Shown here: positions 1 through 12,488 of the stretch, in pieces
Position numbering within the stretch: position 1 is the first letter of the stretch
Layout of the letters: each line of letters starts with the position of its first letter
Assembly: GCA_011799875.1 (NCBI GenBank)
Contig: CM022297.1
Span: 515,037,257 to 515,101,256 of the forward strand
Reading direction: 5' to 3'
Length of the DNA: 64,000 nt
Source of the DNA: Thinopyrum elongatum
Lineage: Eukaryota; Streptophyta; Magnoliopsida; Poales; Poaceae
Made by a program: the position numbers and the translations under genes
Notes under the pieces: model-generated
Seen by the model: only the letters and a program-made list of their open reading frames with translations
What the model was told of the DNA's origin: nothing
Databases searched by the model: none

Positions 1-371
1 ATGATGGTGTCTAGATTGGATCTGGTGGTTCTAGACTCTGCGGTGGCTGGAATTGATTTTCGATGACTCCCCTAGGGTTTCTGGAATATTGCGGTATTTA
101 TAGAGCAAAGAGGCGGTTCGGGGGGCACCCGAGGTGGGCACAAACCACCAGGGCGCGCCTGGGCCTCCAGGCGCGCCCTGGTGGGTTGTGCTCCCCTCGG
201 AGCACCCCCCAGGCGCTTCTCCGGCCCACTGGATGTCTTCTGGTCCAAAGAAAATACACAAAAAGTTTCGCTGTGTTTGGACTCCGTTTGGTATTGATTT
301 CCTGCGACGTAAAAATGATAATATAACAGCATGGAACATTCAAAATTTATAGATACGTTGGAGACGTATCA
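1..371 (-). repeat. LTR start fragment, TGATACG family
   Basis: Read on the minus strand from 371, the sequence opens with TGATACGTCTCCAACG, the terminal sequence of a very common Triticeae LTR family (Sabrina-like by memory, name not certain). It then shows usual landmarks of that family: a TCCAAA-rich stretch, paired GGGCGCGCC words near 150-185, and a TATAAATA-type box near 100. The window edge cuts it. It points away from the element that follows. The reading frames inside it are LTR sequence, not genes. Confidence 0.75.
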
Positions 372-2976
372 CAATACACTAAGCTTGGGGATGTCCAAGG
401 CACCCCAAGGTGATATTTAAGGAAGATCCAAGCAACTAAGCTTGGGGATGCCCCGGAAGGTATCCCCTCTTTCGTCTCCAACATTATCGGTAACCTCAGT
501 TGGGGCTACATTTTCATTCGTCACATGATATGAGCTTTTCTTGGAGCATCTTTTTATTTTGTTTTTATTTGCTTGCTGTTATTTATAATAATGTTTTGTA
601 TCTTTTATTTCAATAAAAGTGGCAAGGATAGCCTTTACCATGCTTATTTTGCAAGTATATGAGTTGCTGTTTCAAAACAGAAAGTTTATTTCTGTTGCAA
701 AAATTCTCTAGAAAAGTCAGAATGTGATAAAATGTTGAAACTTTTTGCATAATAAGCTCCGATAAATTTTCTACAGTGTGCTAAATTTTAAGAATTTTTG
801 GAGTTAGAGAAGTATGAATACTCTTGAACTCTTTACAGACTGTTCTGTTTATACAGATTGCTGTTATGTTTGCATTGTTTGCATATGTTTGCTTGTTTAA
901 TGATTCTATTGGAGGCTAGGAGTACTAAATATGCAGAGGCATTTAGTATGCAATGTTAAATTATAATTTTAGTGATTTGCTACAGTAGACAATGATAAGG
1001 TGTTGCATTGATTTATACTAATGTATCTTACGAGTTCTTGTTGAGTTTTGTGTGAATGAAGTTTTTAAGAATTAGGGAAACCGTGTTATGAGAAGGATGA
1101 AGAAGACACAAGAGCTCAAGCTTGGGTATGCCCAAGGCATCCCAAGTTAATATTCCAAGAAGTCTCAAACATCTAAGCTTGGGGATGCCCGGGTAGGCAT
1201 CCCACTTTTCTTCATCAACAATTATCGGTTAGTATCGGTTGAGCCTAAGTTTTTGCTTCTTCACATGATGTGTGCTATCCTTGGAATGTCATTTTATTTT
1301 GTTTTTCTTGCTGTTTTAATAAAATACTTAGATCTGAAACTTTTAAATAAGAGAGAGTCTTCAAATAGCTACCCATTTACTTAACTACTCATTTGATCTT
1401 CACTTATATATTTTTGGAGTAGTTTGTCATTCACTCTCATGCTTCACTTAGATTATTTTGAGAGATTAAATTTTTTTTGCTCATGTTCTTCACTTAAAAT
1501 TATTTGACCTTATCAAAATCAATTGCAACATATGAAACTAGTCCCAAAGTGATAGATATTCAAGAGGGATATAATAAAAACTTTCATGAATATCATTGGA
1601 CAAAATAAACTTGATTCTTTGTAATAGTTTTGAGATATGGTGATAGTGATATGTCAGTCATGTTGATGAGTAATTATGCTTTAGTAAGAATATTGATGTT
1701 AAGGTTTGTGATTCCCTATGCAAGCACGAAAGTCAATAGTTATGCAATGAAATTACATCCTACTTGTCGTGCATTATTCGGTGTTAGTTATGCTTAATGC
1801 TCGCTTATGTGATTTTTCGTTCTTGGTTGGTTGCTTCTCAATCTTTTTGCTATCCTTCACTTGTACTAAGTAGAGATACTACTTGTGCATCCAAAATCCT
1901 TAAACCCAGTTTTGCCACATGAGTCCACCATACCTACCTGTATGCGGTATTCCCGTGCCGTTCTAAGCAAATTTGTATGTGAGATCTCTAAATTTCAAAA
2001 TAATTTCCTTTTTGTGTGCTCGTACCGCTCATGAAGCGGCAGGGGTTGGCCAATATTTTCCATGCTAGATGTGTTATTCTCAAGATGAGTGTTTATTCAC
2101 TTGTCATTGCTCGAGAGTACGGCAAAGGTATTAGGGATGCCCAGTCCCGAAATGAAAAAGAAATTTACTTTATGTTGTCAAATAATAAATTCCTTGGTAA
2201 GTGTTGGTGTGGAGGGCACCCGTGGATACGGCTAGCCATGGATTGTGAAAGAATGGTGGAAAAAGTAATAAACTTTATTTTCTGCTTGGGAACTGCCTAT
2301 GATATATCTAGCATGGAAAGTGTTGGGAATTACTCGGTCGTTTTCGTTGATGGGAAAAGTATGCCTCCCAAAAAAAATTATCTCTCAGTTTAAGCTTTGA
2401 GCTCTGGCACCTCTACAAATCCCTACTTCCCTCTGTGAAGGGCCTATCTATTTATTTTATGCAATTTTTATTTTTTATTTTTTAATTTGAGTCTCCATCT
2501 TCTCTTATAAAGCACCAACTAAGGGGCACTATGATCGTACTCGAGCATTGGATGTAGCTAATATGCGAGTGTGTTTCATGAATGGATCAATGATTGAGCA
2601 TGATGGGCTAGGGATAGCTTTCTTTAGTGTTGATATTTTGAAAGACATGGTTGCTTGTTGATATGCTTGAGTATTGATGTCCTCATGTCAAATTATACAC
2701 TATTGCTTTGAATCATTCAAGTCCAAATGTCCATGCTACAAAAGAAAGAGTATATGATAAATATGATAGGTAGCATTCCACATCAAAAATTCTGTTTTCA
2801 ATTGCTACTTTAACATGAGAAGTTTTATGAGAAAGAATTGATGTTATGATGCTAGGAAAAGTGATTGAAATTATCATTGATCAAACTTGTGCAATTTGCT
2901 AGCATTCACACTTCATAAATTATTTCTTTTATCATTTACCTACTCGAGGACGAGTAGGAATAAAGCTTGGGGATAT
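372..2976 (+). mobile_element. Internal 3' region of a TGATACG-type LTR retrotransposon (non-coding)
   Basis: No protein domain is recognisable. The stretch begins with two diverged direct copies, about 733 bp apart (about 386-560 and 1119-1300), of a segment marked by AAGCTTGGGGATG and TCACATGAT. It ends with GAGGACGAGTAGGAATAAAG followed by the purine-rich CTTGGGGATAT, directly against the LTR start at 2977. That arrangement fits the polypurine tract and 3' end of an LTR element. The longest frame (2016-2393) matches no known domain. Confidence 0.65.
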
Positions 2977-4642
2977 TGATACGTCTCCAACGTATCTATA
3001 ATTTATGAAGTATTCATGCCATGTTTACAATAATTTTATATGGTTTTGGTATGCTTTGCATGGAACTAACCCGGACTGACGCTGTTTTCAGCAGAACTAC
3101 CGTGGTGTTGTTTTTTGTGCAGAAATGAAAGTTCTCCAAATGAGCTGAAACTTTTTGACGGTTTTTTTTGGAACAAAAGAGACCCCCGAAGCTTCGTGGG
3201 AGGGCCAGAAGTGCCACAAGGAGGGCACAACCCACCAGGGCGCGCCTGGTGAGCCCGGCTTGCCCTGGTGGGTTGTGCTCACCTCGAGGCCCATTTTAGC
3301 GTGAAACCAACGCCAAAAAATCCTATAAATAGAGAAACCATCAGAAATAACCCTAGATTAGAAGTTCCACCGCCGCAAGCCTCTATAGCCACGAAAAACC
3401 AATCTAGACCCCGTTCCAGCACCCTGCCGGAGGAGGAAATCATCACCGGAGGCCATCTTCATCATCCCGGCGGCCACCATAATGAGGAGGGAGTAGTCCA
3501 CCCTTGGGACTAAGGGTTTGTACCAGTAGTGATGTGTTTAATCTCTCTCTCTCCCTCGTGTTCTTGAGATGTCACGATCTTGATGTATCGCAGGCTTTGT
3601 TAATATAGTCAGATCATATGGTGTTTTCCCCTCTCTATCTTGTTGTGAATTGAGTTTTCCCTTTGAGATTTCGTTTTATCGGATTGAATACTTTTATGGA
3701 TTTGAGAACACTTGATGTATGTCTTGCTATGAATACCTGTGGTGACAATGGGGTAACATATTGATTCACGTGATATGTGTTTTGGCACTCAACTCGCGGA
3801 TTCTCGAGGTGACATTGGGGTAATCTATGCATAGGGGTTGATGCATGTTCTCGTCTTTGTTTCTTTGGTAGAAATCTTGGGGCACTCTTTGAGGTTCTTT
3901 GTGTTGGATTGAGTATTATGAATCTGAAATTGTTTGATGCATATCGTATAATCAACTCACGGATACTCACGGTGACATTGGAGTATCTAGGTGACATTAG
4001 AGTTGGTTGATGTGTATCATATGGTGTTATTTTAGTACGAACTCTTGGATAGATCGATCGGAAAGATAGCTTGATGTTATTTTAGTACGAACTCTAGGAT
4101 AGATTGATCGAAAAGAATAGCTTTGAGGTGGTTTCGTACCCTACAAGCAATTTCTTCTTATGTTCTCCGCTAGATAAGAACTTTGGAGTGATTCTTCATC
4201 ACACGTTGAGGGATGGTTATGTGATCCAATTATATTAGCATTGGTAAGAGATTGCACTAGCGAAAGTACGGACCCTAGGCCTCATTTTCAAGCATTGCAA
4301 TACCGTTTGTGCTCTGTTTTATCAATTGCTACCTTGCTGTTTTTTATTGTTCTTATTACAAAAACCAATATCTACTATACATATTACACTTTTATCACCA
4401 TCTCTTCGCCGAACTAGTGCACCTATACAATTTGCCATTGTATTGGGTGTGTTGGGGACACAAGAGACTTTTTGTTATTTGGTTGCAGGGTTGTTTGAGA
4501 GAGACCATCTTCATCCTACACCTCCAACGGATTGATAAACCTTAGGTCATCCACTTGAGGGAAAATTGCTACTGTCTTACAAAACTCTGAGCTTGGAGGC
4601 CCAACACGAGTCTACAAGAATAAAGTTGCATAGTAGACATCA
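2977..4642 (+). repeat. LTR copy 1, TGATACG family (about 1.67 kb)
   Basis: It starts TGATACGTCTCCAACG and ends near TAGTAGACATCA, giving TG...CA termini. It is preceded by a polypurine tract, so it is best read as a 3' LTR. It aligns along its whole length with the LTR at 4805-6967 apart from the MITE there; even the non-coding 120-codon minus-strand frames at 3635-3997 and 5960-6322 match. An internal 40-60-bp unit ending in TACGAACTCT is repeated near 4027-4130. Confidence 0.8.
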
Positions 4643-4804
4643 TCAATCATGTTTACCCTTGGTGATGAGTGCATGTTATTTATCTCATATCATTTTCAGA
4701 GCTCCACCAAGATGTATGTGACATGGAAGAGTACCCCATGATCCTAATTGAATGTGCATTTGCATTCAAACGCAAATTTTAAATAATGCACAAATTTAGG
4801 GGGA
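4643..4804 (+). mobile_element. Short remnant of a retrotransposon 3' internal region
   Basis: About 160 bp lie between the two LTRs. The stretch ends in AAATTTAGGGGGA, a good polypurine tract, immediately before the next LTR. It has no similarity that I can see to the internal sequence in front of LTR copy 1. Confidence 0.55.
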
Positions 4805-6967
4805 TGACACGTCTCCAATGTATCTATAATTTATGAAGTATTCATGCCATGTTTACAACAATTTTATAGGGACTTTTACATTTCAACCCTTAACTCGAAC
4901 CCACTACTCAGATTTACCCCTAATTTCAAAGTGTGCTCAAATTTGCCCCTCTATGGTTATGTGGTATTATAGAAATACCCCTAAATGATGTTTTTGTGAG
5001 GTCTTCTCTACTTTATAAGCTTCGCAACATCCCTCTATAGATGCTGGTGCTTTCCGTTCTTTTGTAGCATCCCTGAAAAATATTTATTTTCCCTGAAAAC
5101 ATAAACACCCAAAAACAGGACCTGTCATCAATGGAGATGCTCGGGAATGCTACAAAAGAACGAAAAGCACCAGCAGCTACAGTGGGACATTGCGAAACTC
5201 ATAAAGTAGAGAAGACCAGACAAAAACATCGTTTAGGGGTATTTCTATAATACCACATAACGGCAGAGGGGCAAATTTGAGCACACTTTGAAATTAGGGG
5301 TAAATCTGAGTAGTGGGTTCGAGTTAAGGGTTCAAATGTAAAAGTCCCAATTTTATATGGTTTTGGTATGATTTGCATGGAACTAACCCGGACTGATGCT
5401 GTTTTCAGCAGAATTACCGTGGCGTTGTTTTTTGTGCAGAAATAAAAGTTCTCCAAATGCAACGAAACTTTTTGACAATTTTTTTTGGAACAAACGAGAC
5501 CCCCGAAGCTTCGTGGAAGGACCAGAAGGTGAAGGAGTAGGGCACAAGACACCGGGGCGCGCCAGGGGGCCCAGGGGCACCCCGGTTGGTTGTGCTCACC
5601 TCGAGGCCCATCTTAGCGTGAAACCAACGCCCAAAATTTCTATAAATAGAGAAACCATCATAAATAATCCTAGACGAGAAGTTTCACCGCCGCAAGCCTC
5701 TGTAGCCATGAAAACCCAATCTAGACCCCGTTCCGGCACTCCGCCGGAGGGGGAAATCATCACCGGTGGCCATCTTCATCATCCCGGTGGCCACCACGAT
5801 GCGGAGGGAGTAGTCCACCCTCGGGGCTGAGGGTTTGTACCAGTAGCTATGTGTTTAATCTCTCTCTCTCTCTCTCTCTCTCGTGTTCTTGAGATGTCAC
5901 GATCTTGATGTATCACGGGCTTTGTTAATATAGTCGGATCTTATGGTGTTTTCCCCTCTCTATCTTGTTGTGAATTGAGTTTTCCCTTTGAGATTTTGTT
6001 TTATCGGATTGAATACTTTTATGGATTTGAGAACACTTGATGTATGTATTGCTATGAATACCCGTGGTGACAATGGGGTATCATATTGATTCACTTGATA
6101 TGTGTTTTGGCACTCAACTCGCGGATTCCCGAGGTGACATTGGGGTGTTCTATGCATAGGGGTTGATGCACGTTCTCGTCTTTGTTTCTCCGATAGAAAT
6201 CTTGGGGCACTCTTTGAGGTTCTTTGTGTTGGATTGAGTATTATGAATCTGAAATTGTTTGATGCATATCGTATAATCAACTCACGGATACTCACGGTGA
6301 CATTTGAGTATCTAGGTGACATTAGAGTTGGTTGATGTGTATCATATGGTGTTATTTTAGTACGAACTCTTGGATAGATCGAACGGAAAGAATAGCTTTG
6401 TGTTATTTTAGTACGAACTCTTGAATAGATCGAACAGAAAGAATAGCTTTGAGGTGGTTTCGTACCCTAAAAACAATTTCTTCTTATGTTCTCCGCTAGA
6501 TAAGAACTTTGGAGTGATTCTTCATCGCACGTTGAGGGATGGTTATGTGATCCAATTATATTAGCATTGTTGAGAGATTGCACTATCAAAAGTACGGACC
6601 CTAGGCCCCATTTTCAAGCATTGCAATACCGTTTGTGCTCACTTTTGTTACTTGCTACCTTGCTGTTTTTTATTGTGCCTACTACAAAAATCAATATCTA
6701 CTATCATTACTACACTTGTATCACCATCTCTTCGCCGAACTAGTGCACCTATTCAATTTGCCATTGTATTTGGTGTGTTGGGAACACAAGAGACTCTTTG
6801 TTATTTGGTCGCAGGGTTGTTTGAGAGAGACCATCTTCATCCTACGCCTCCCACGGATTGATAAACCTTAGGTCATCCACTTGAGGGAAAATTGCTACTG
6901 TCCTACAAAACTCTGCGCTTGGAGGCCCAACACGAGTCTACGAGAATAAAGTTGCGTAGTAGACATT
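4805..6967 (+). repeat. LTR copy 2, TGATACG family, interrupted by a MITE
   Basis: It starts TGACACGTCTCCAATG (two changes from copy 1) and ends near TAGTAGACATTA. Without the 480-bp MITE and its duplication it is about the length of copy 1. A (TC)n run lies at about 5862-5882. The sequence after 6967 belongs to a different element. Confidence 0.8.
4869..5348. mobile_element. Mutator-type MITE with long inverted repeats
   Basis: The two arms are inverted copies that begin GGGACTTTTACATTT and stay nearly identical for about 165 bp, then more weakly to about 205 bp. The 9-bp word AATTTTATA flanks both sides (4860-4868 and 5349-5357), while LTR copy 1 carries the site only once. A 9-bp duplication with long terminal inverted repeats is the mark of Mutator-superfamily insertions. 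There is no coding capacity, so it would need a transposase supplied in trans. Confidence 0.9.
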
Positions 6968-7066
6968 AGGGGAGCTCTTGCTTATCACATACTTCTCAAA
7001 GCGATGATGTATTTCATTCATATTATTATTTGTCGAAGCTTTGATCTATATGTTGTCATCAATTAC
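6968..7066 (+). mobile_element. Internal 3' end of the host LTR element, left of the Tat insertion
   Basis: This short piece ends TGTCATCAATTAC, where ATTAC (7062-7066) is the left copy of the Tat element's target duplication. It continues at 36979 with ATTACCAAAAAGGGGGAGAT, a polypurine tract directly before the LTR at 36999. The two halves were one element before the Tat insertion. Confidence 0.7.
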
Positions 7067-7595
7067 TGTCGTGGAATTATCACGGGAGATGTCCTAGCAA
7101 AAGGACTTAGGTGTGGAGCCATCGCAACGTAGTTAGCTTGAAGGGGTTGAACAGGACAAAGGACACAAGGAGTTTACCCAGGTTCGGCCCCTCACAAGGA
7201 GGTAAAAGCCTATGTCCTGCTTCTAGTTGTATTGCTTGATTTTCGATTACAAGGGACTGAATACGCTTGACCTAGTTCTCGATCGACTGTTTCTTGACTT
7301 AACCCGCCACCGGGTCTCACCTTTATATACACAGGTTGAGACCCAGAGGCTTACAGAGTCCTGGCCGGCTCACACAACGTGACCGGCTCGGCTTCTAACT
7401 AATCATGCCTTACAAGGCAAGTCATCATATGGTGGTTCATAGGCCCGGGTCTTGGGCCTTCACCAGGCCTGCTTCCATGAGCCACCGTCTTCAAACTTCT
7501 CTTTGGGCCTCCTTGGACCTTCTTCATATTAACCCGCCAACGGTGTAACCCGGCCCCTCCTGGGCGGGTCACACCTCGGAGCTATATCCCCAACA
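7067..7595 (-). repeat. 3' LTR of the Tat element
   Basis: On the minus strand it begins TGTTGGGGATATAGC and ends CCACGACA. It is preceded on that strand by a purine-rich TCTGGGGCCTAA, a plausible polypurine tract (7596-7607). It pairs with 36450-36978. Confidence 0.92.
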
Positions 7596-7883
7596 TTAGG
7601 CCCCAGATTGGTTTGAACTTGTTCATATCAATCTTCCTTGTTTAATTTAACAGACTGTGATTCAGCATCAAATTTTATGCAAACCAGTATAACCCGCCAT
7701 GACGTCATGTAGATAGAATCGGTGTGACCCGCCATGACCTCATGTGCCTTAATCCCGCACAGGACCCAGGATATCTTAACGGATCTTCATCTTTAATGGG
7801 CTTCTCGAGAATCGAGGCACCCACATTGTTAACATAATCATTTTGCCTCCTCGATCTCCGCACATGCCGTCTTATCACTTCCT

Positions 7884-7891
7884 TATAAATA
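7884..7891 (+). promoter_or_regulatory. TATA box of the opposed gene in the Tat element
   Basis: TATAAATA lies in CTTATAAATAGGGACAGG, about 30 bp ahead of a pyrimidine-rich stretch (7905-7950) that would be the transcription start. A non-coding first exon ending at a GTACCC donor near 8070 and a long leader intron follow. It reads toward the plus strand, opposite to gag-pol. This is inferred from position and sequence only. Confidence 0.55.
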
Positions 7892-7914
7892 GGGACAGGG
7901 GGCTTTCTTTTTCA

Positions 7915-10900
7915 CCTTTACCCCTGCCTCTGTCTCTTCTTCTTCCTCCTCGTGAGGACCGATGCCACCGGAGCTCCGCCGCCCCAGTCGACTGCATCAA
8001 CTTGGCCGCTGCATCAACCTGATCTCGACCAAAAAACAGCGGTGCCCCATCCGCTGTTCATCAGCATCACCAGGTACCCATATCCCTTTGCGTCCAATCT
8101 GCATTAGGGTTCCTGTCGTTCTTCGGTGTTCTTCGCTGTTCATCGCACTTGTCCGTAGTTCATCTGCTACGTTGCTTAGTTGAGCCAAAATGCAATGCTA
8201 AAGTCATGCTTTAATCATCTTAGTATCTGCTATCAATCATAGATCCACTCCCTTTCGTTCAGATTCACTCCCCAACGCAGTAGTTCTTCCACTATGTTTT
8301 AGGGCTAGTAATTTCCTTCTGTTTTTTGAACTGCCGTAGATCCAATATTACAGAACTGATCTGTGAAACCTATTTGTTGCGCACTTAGTGAAATATTTAC
8401 TCAAACCCAGATCTGTAGATACCTGCATGATCACCGCTGTATGGGCGGCTCAAATGATACTTTGTAACCCGCCAAATGAGCGCCGGCTTACTTATGAAAT
8501 GTTAAACCGCCAGTATCTGTCCAATGTTGATATCACCCAACTGTGCCTTGCCAATTTAGCCATGCTATTTCTTTTCTTCTTCCATAACAATTAGTCTTTG
8601 CACATTAACCAATTTTGCATAATGAACTTGCTTTCTTGTAGCCATTGGGCGGCTTATCATCACAAATTTGACCCGCCATAACTTCCTTTTTAGGCTTTCA
8701 CCCGATAAAAATGACTAAGACCGTCACCTCCTGCGACTGGGTCGTTTCCATTGTCATAGAACAATCTCTCCAAGAGTTTGTTGATATGGGTGTCTTTCCA
8801 TCTAAAGATGCTATCCACTAGCAGGTTCCGGGAATCGAGGTTCCGCCTCAACCAAAAGAAGGAGAAGTTATAGGCTTTTCTGATCACATGCTCCGGGGCT
8901 TCTCACCACCCGGCTCAAAGTTCTTCCGCGACATTCTGAACTTCTATCAGCTTCACCCTCAAGACATCGGACCCAACTCAGTCTCCAACATCTGCAATTT
9001 TCAAGTCTTTTGTGAAGTATACCTTCAAGAAGAGCCCAGCGTTGACCTCTTCAGAGAATTTTATTATTTGTACCGTCAAACAGAGATGACAGATGGGCCT
9101 AGCCTTGAACTTGGTGGAATTTCTATCCAGAGGCGAAGAGACGTTGTCTTTCTTGCAGCCGCGCTTCCCAGTCACCTCCAAAGATTGGAATCAGACTTGG
9201 TTCTATTGTCAAGACACCTCTCCGGCGGGTGAGAACCCTCTGCCGGGTTTCTGTAGCTGCCGGCTTAACCGAAGACATCCACTTCCAGATTGGATCAGCT
9301 CTGCTGAACGGGCCAAATACGGACCCACTTTTACCAAGATAAGGGCCTTGATGGCCAATGGCTTGACTGGTGTTGATTTGGTCCGATGCTGGGTTGCCTG
9401 GAGGATCATGCCCTTGAGCCGCCGCCCCGACTTAATGTGCACATATACAGGTGATGTAAATGACCCCTTGCGGTTTAATCCAACATGTCTTGAAGAAAGG
9501 GACCTCAATGAAATGACCAAGTCCTTGCTTGGGGAAACTCTATAAAACTACGGCAAGATGGGGCTGAACCCCTTCTGCGCCCTTAACCTGGCTCCTGTTG
9601 TAAGTATTTCAAGCCATTTTTACTTTATTCATTATTCTCATACACTTCACTCTCCATATTATCACTTGTTTTCTTCAGGCCGACTCTCCTTTTTGGAACA
9701 AGAAACTTCAGGATAAACCGGCAAAAAAGGCCAGGGCAAAGACCAAGGCTTCCAAGAAAACCAAGATGAAAACAGATACAACAGAGCTATTTGCCCTGAA
9801 TGATGAGTCGGAGGTAGAACTCGATTCTCTTGGCTCCTTTTTTATGCATCTTATTTACGCTGACTCCTCTCAGGACGACGCGGAGACCAGCCAGGCAGAT
9901 GTTGAAGATGTAACTATCATTTCCTCCGACTCAGAGCCTTTGCCAAGATAGAAAGTTTGGCAAGTGACCCGGAAAGTAAGGTTTTCTCACCCTTTAGATT
10001 ACTTGGATCCCAACTTTATTTTCAGGAAACAACAGCATGAAGCTCGACGCACAACCCGGAACAGTGGAGGCGGAGATCTTTCTGCCGGCTTACCCAACAC
10101 GCCGGCCCCTCGCAAACGCCGAAAAGAGGTGCCATCGAGCTCAATCCTCTCCTTTCCAAAGGCGGGTCTTATCCGTCAACCACTTAATCCTTCCGACTCA
10201 AATTATCAAGGAACTTCTCATTCATCCTCTGGCGACTCTACTGGAACTCAGCTACCTGCCTTCAAGATTGCCCCTGGGTAAGAAAATTTGACTTGTTTGT
10301 TTTAACACTTTTAAACTGATATATTCAAATCCTCATATGTCTTATTTTCAGTGGTATAGCCAAACCAAGCAAGAAGCTGAAGATAGGCAAGCCGGTCGAA
10401 GATCCCAAGGTCAATGAGCCAGAGAAACAGACACCAGCATCGGAGGCTTCAAATCAGAACCCCGAAGACACTGCCAGTGACCCGCCACCAGAAACTCATG
10501 AGACCCCCGTAGATCCAATGGGTGTTGACCCGGAAAGTGCTAAGCCGCCACGTCCCACCAAGCCTGCCGTAGAAGATACTGAGGACGTCTTGGTCACTGG
10601 CACTGGTTATGTAGAACCAGGGAACCCCACCATTCTGGCCAAGCATTCCGCCAAGGAGGAGCTAATTGAGAAGAACAAAACCAAATTTGATATTGCAAGC
10701 TACTCCAACTTGGGTGTCAATGAATTATTCTTTGGTTATCTAAGCCATCTGCATACTGGTCATGATCTGGAGGCGGACATAGTCAAAAGAATGCGACAGA
10801 AATACGAGGTATGAACATCTGCTTCCCTTGTATATATAGTCATCCAGCCCCCAAGTCTTATCCGTAGGAAAGAGTGTTGAGTATGGTTAAGACTTATCAA

Positions 10901-12270
10901 TATGTCATTGCAAATTTGAAATCATAGCCCTCATGGGCCGGCTTATCTGACAAAGATGAGCCGGATCAACTGTAATGCTTTGAAAGGATAACTTCACACC
11001 ATAGCCCTCATGGGTCGGCTTATCTGATAAAGGTGAGCCGGATCAACTGTAATACTTTGAAAGGATAACTTCACACCATAGTCCTCATGGGCCGGCTTAC
11101 CTGAGAAAGGTGAACCGGGTCTTTTAATAATGCAATTTGAAAAGAGCTTCCTCACACATTAGCCCCCAAGTGCCAAGTGCTTTGCTTGCAATGTGCTTGG
11201 GACTTGAATGTAAATTGTGTCCTGACAAATATGTTTGTAACCGTTTGATTCGTACTTGCAGGATGCCTTAAGCCTGACTGAGTCCCAGTTAGTCGATTTG
11301 AAGAACAGGGTTGAACATCAAGAAGCTGAGATGCGCAAAGCTGATTCCAAGTTTAAATTTAACCTGGACGAGAACGAGAAACTCAGAGCCGGATTTTCCA
11401 CGGAGAGAGCCACCTGGGAGAAGGAGAAAGCTGCCTTATTGCAACGAGCAGAAGCTGTGGAAGCTTCCTTGAAGGAGACCACTGCAGAGCTGACTGGTTT
11501 AAAAAGCCATATTTCACAGATGACATCTGCTATCTTTGGTAAGCAATTCTTAACACTTTAATCTTTCCCAGCCTTCTTTAATTTTAACTCGCCTGGTGAC
11601 TCATCTGCATGTTTACTCAATAGGCCCCAGGAGCTCCAATCTTGGCCAGGACATGTTGCGGAAGCTCAAAGCCGTTTATACGCTGGTGGAATAGTTATAC
11701 ACCTGCACACAACACACTCTTGTAGCTATCTCCAATGGCAAACAGCCGCCTACCCTCCTCAGGGAGGTGCTAGATAAGCCGTCTGTGATGCCCAAAAAAC
11801 TGGAAGAGATAAAGCAATCAGCCGCCCGTGCTGGTGCCATTATAGCTCTGACCCGGGCCAAAGCATGGCAAGCAGAATTAGACCCGGTAGAGATGGCCAC
11901 CGGATGTCCGAGCCTCAAAGAAGATGGATCTCCTTTTGACAAAACAGACTTTGCCAAGTGCGTGAAAGAGATGTGTCCCTTGGCATGCAAACTGGCCGAA
12001 GAGACTGATTTATCCAAGTACCAGGCAGCGTACACCATGGACAATGCCAAAGTTAAAGCGCCAGCTTATGAAGTCGTGGATCTCATCCCTCCAACGCATA
12101 AGCATACTTTTGCTCCTGATGTTGATCCGTCCCCACTTATCGATGATGAAGCTGTATTCAAGGCCTTAACTGGCATCGACTGGACGTCACCTGACCTCCA
12201 GATGGGCGAAGAAGAAGAGCTGGAGCAGGATGACCCGGAGTCATCAACCCGCCGTGACGAAGGAAACTGA
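7915..12270 (+). pseudogene. Opposed spliced gene of the Tat element (aORF, Transposase_28-like), decayed
   Basis: Splice signals delimit a leader exon (about 7915-8070), then exons 8694-9599, 9679-10277, 10352-10808, 11262-11538 and 11624-12270, all with GT..AG borders and compatible phases. The ATG is at 8711. The first coding exon has the putative gypsy-type transposon signature (PF04195-like): FSPPGSKFFRDIL, PNSVSNICNF, then DLFREFYYLY. Later parts are basic and Ser/Pro-rich, then a heptad-rich coiled coil (11262-11538) and an acidic tail. Breaks: TAG at 8819, a frameshift near 9150, a stop near 9551, TAG at 9949 and TAG at 11692. Function is unknown in this family; a coiled-coil DNA- or RNA-associated protein is only a guess. 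Confidence 0.8.
10924..11154 (+). repeat. Three tandem 77-bp repeats in an intron of the opposed gene
   Basis: Copies start at 10924, 11001 and 11078 with ATAGCCCTCATGGG or a one-base variant. Each contains GCCGGCTTA and TGAGCCGGATCAACTG. The third copy diverges toward its end. The array lies wholly inside the intron 10809-11261. Confidence 0.85.
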
Positions 12271-12488
12271 TACCAGGCGGCTCTTCATCATGGCTTAAGT
12301 ATAATGTGCTGAAAAACACTTGGCCCCATTTTGCAGGTCCACTGTGGCCTTGTAATAGCCTAGATTTGCAAACAATGATCTCTTATGCCATCGTGCATAT
12401 TTAACCGTTTGACTGTTAAACCGCCAATACAATCGTTGTATGATTTGCATCTGTTCTTGTTCATCAATACCAATATGCGGCAGACCAA

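Noticed and set aside
2016..2393. 125-codon plus-strand frame
   Set aside because: It lies in the non-coding 3' internal part of an LTR element, shows no domain, and neighbouring frames are equally arbitrary.
3635..3997. 120-codon minus-strand frame repeated at 5960-6322
   Set aside because: Both are the same stretch of two LTR copies, so the similarity comes from LTR homology, not protein constraint.
10924..11154. CRISPR-like array
   Set aside because: The 77-bp units are contiguous without spacers and lie in a plant retroelement intron.
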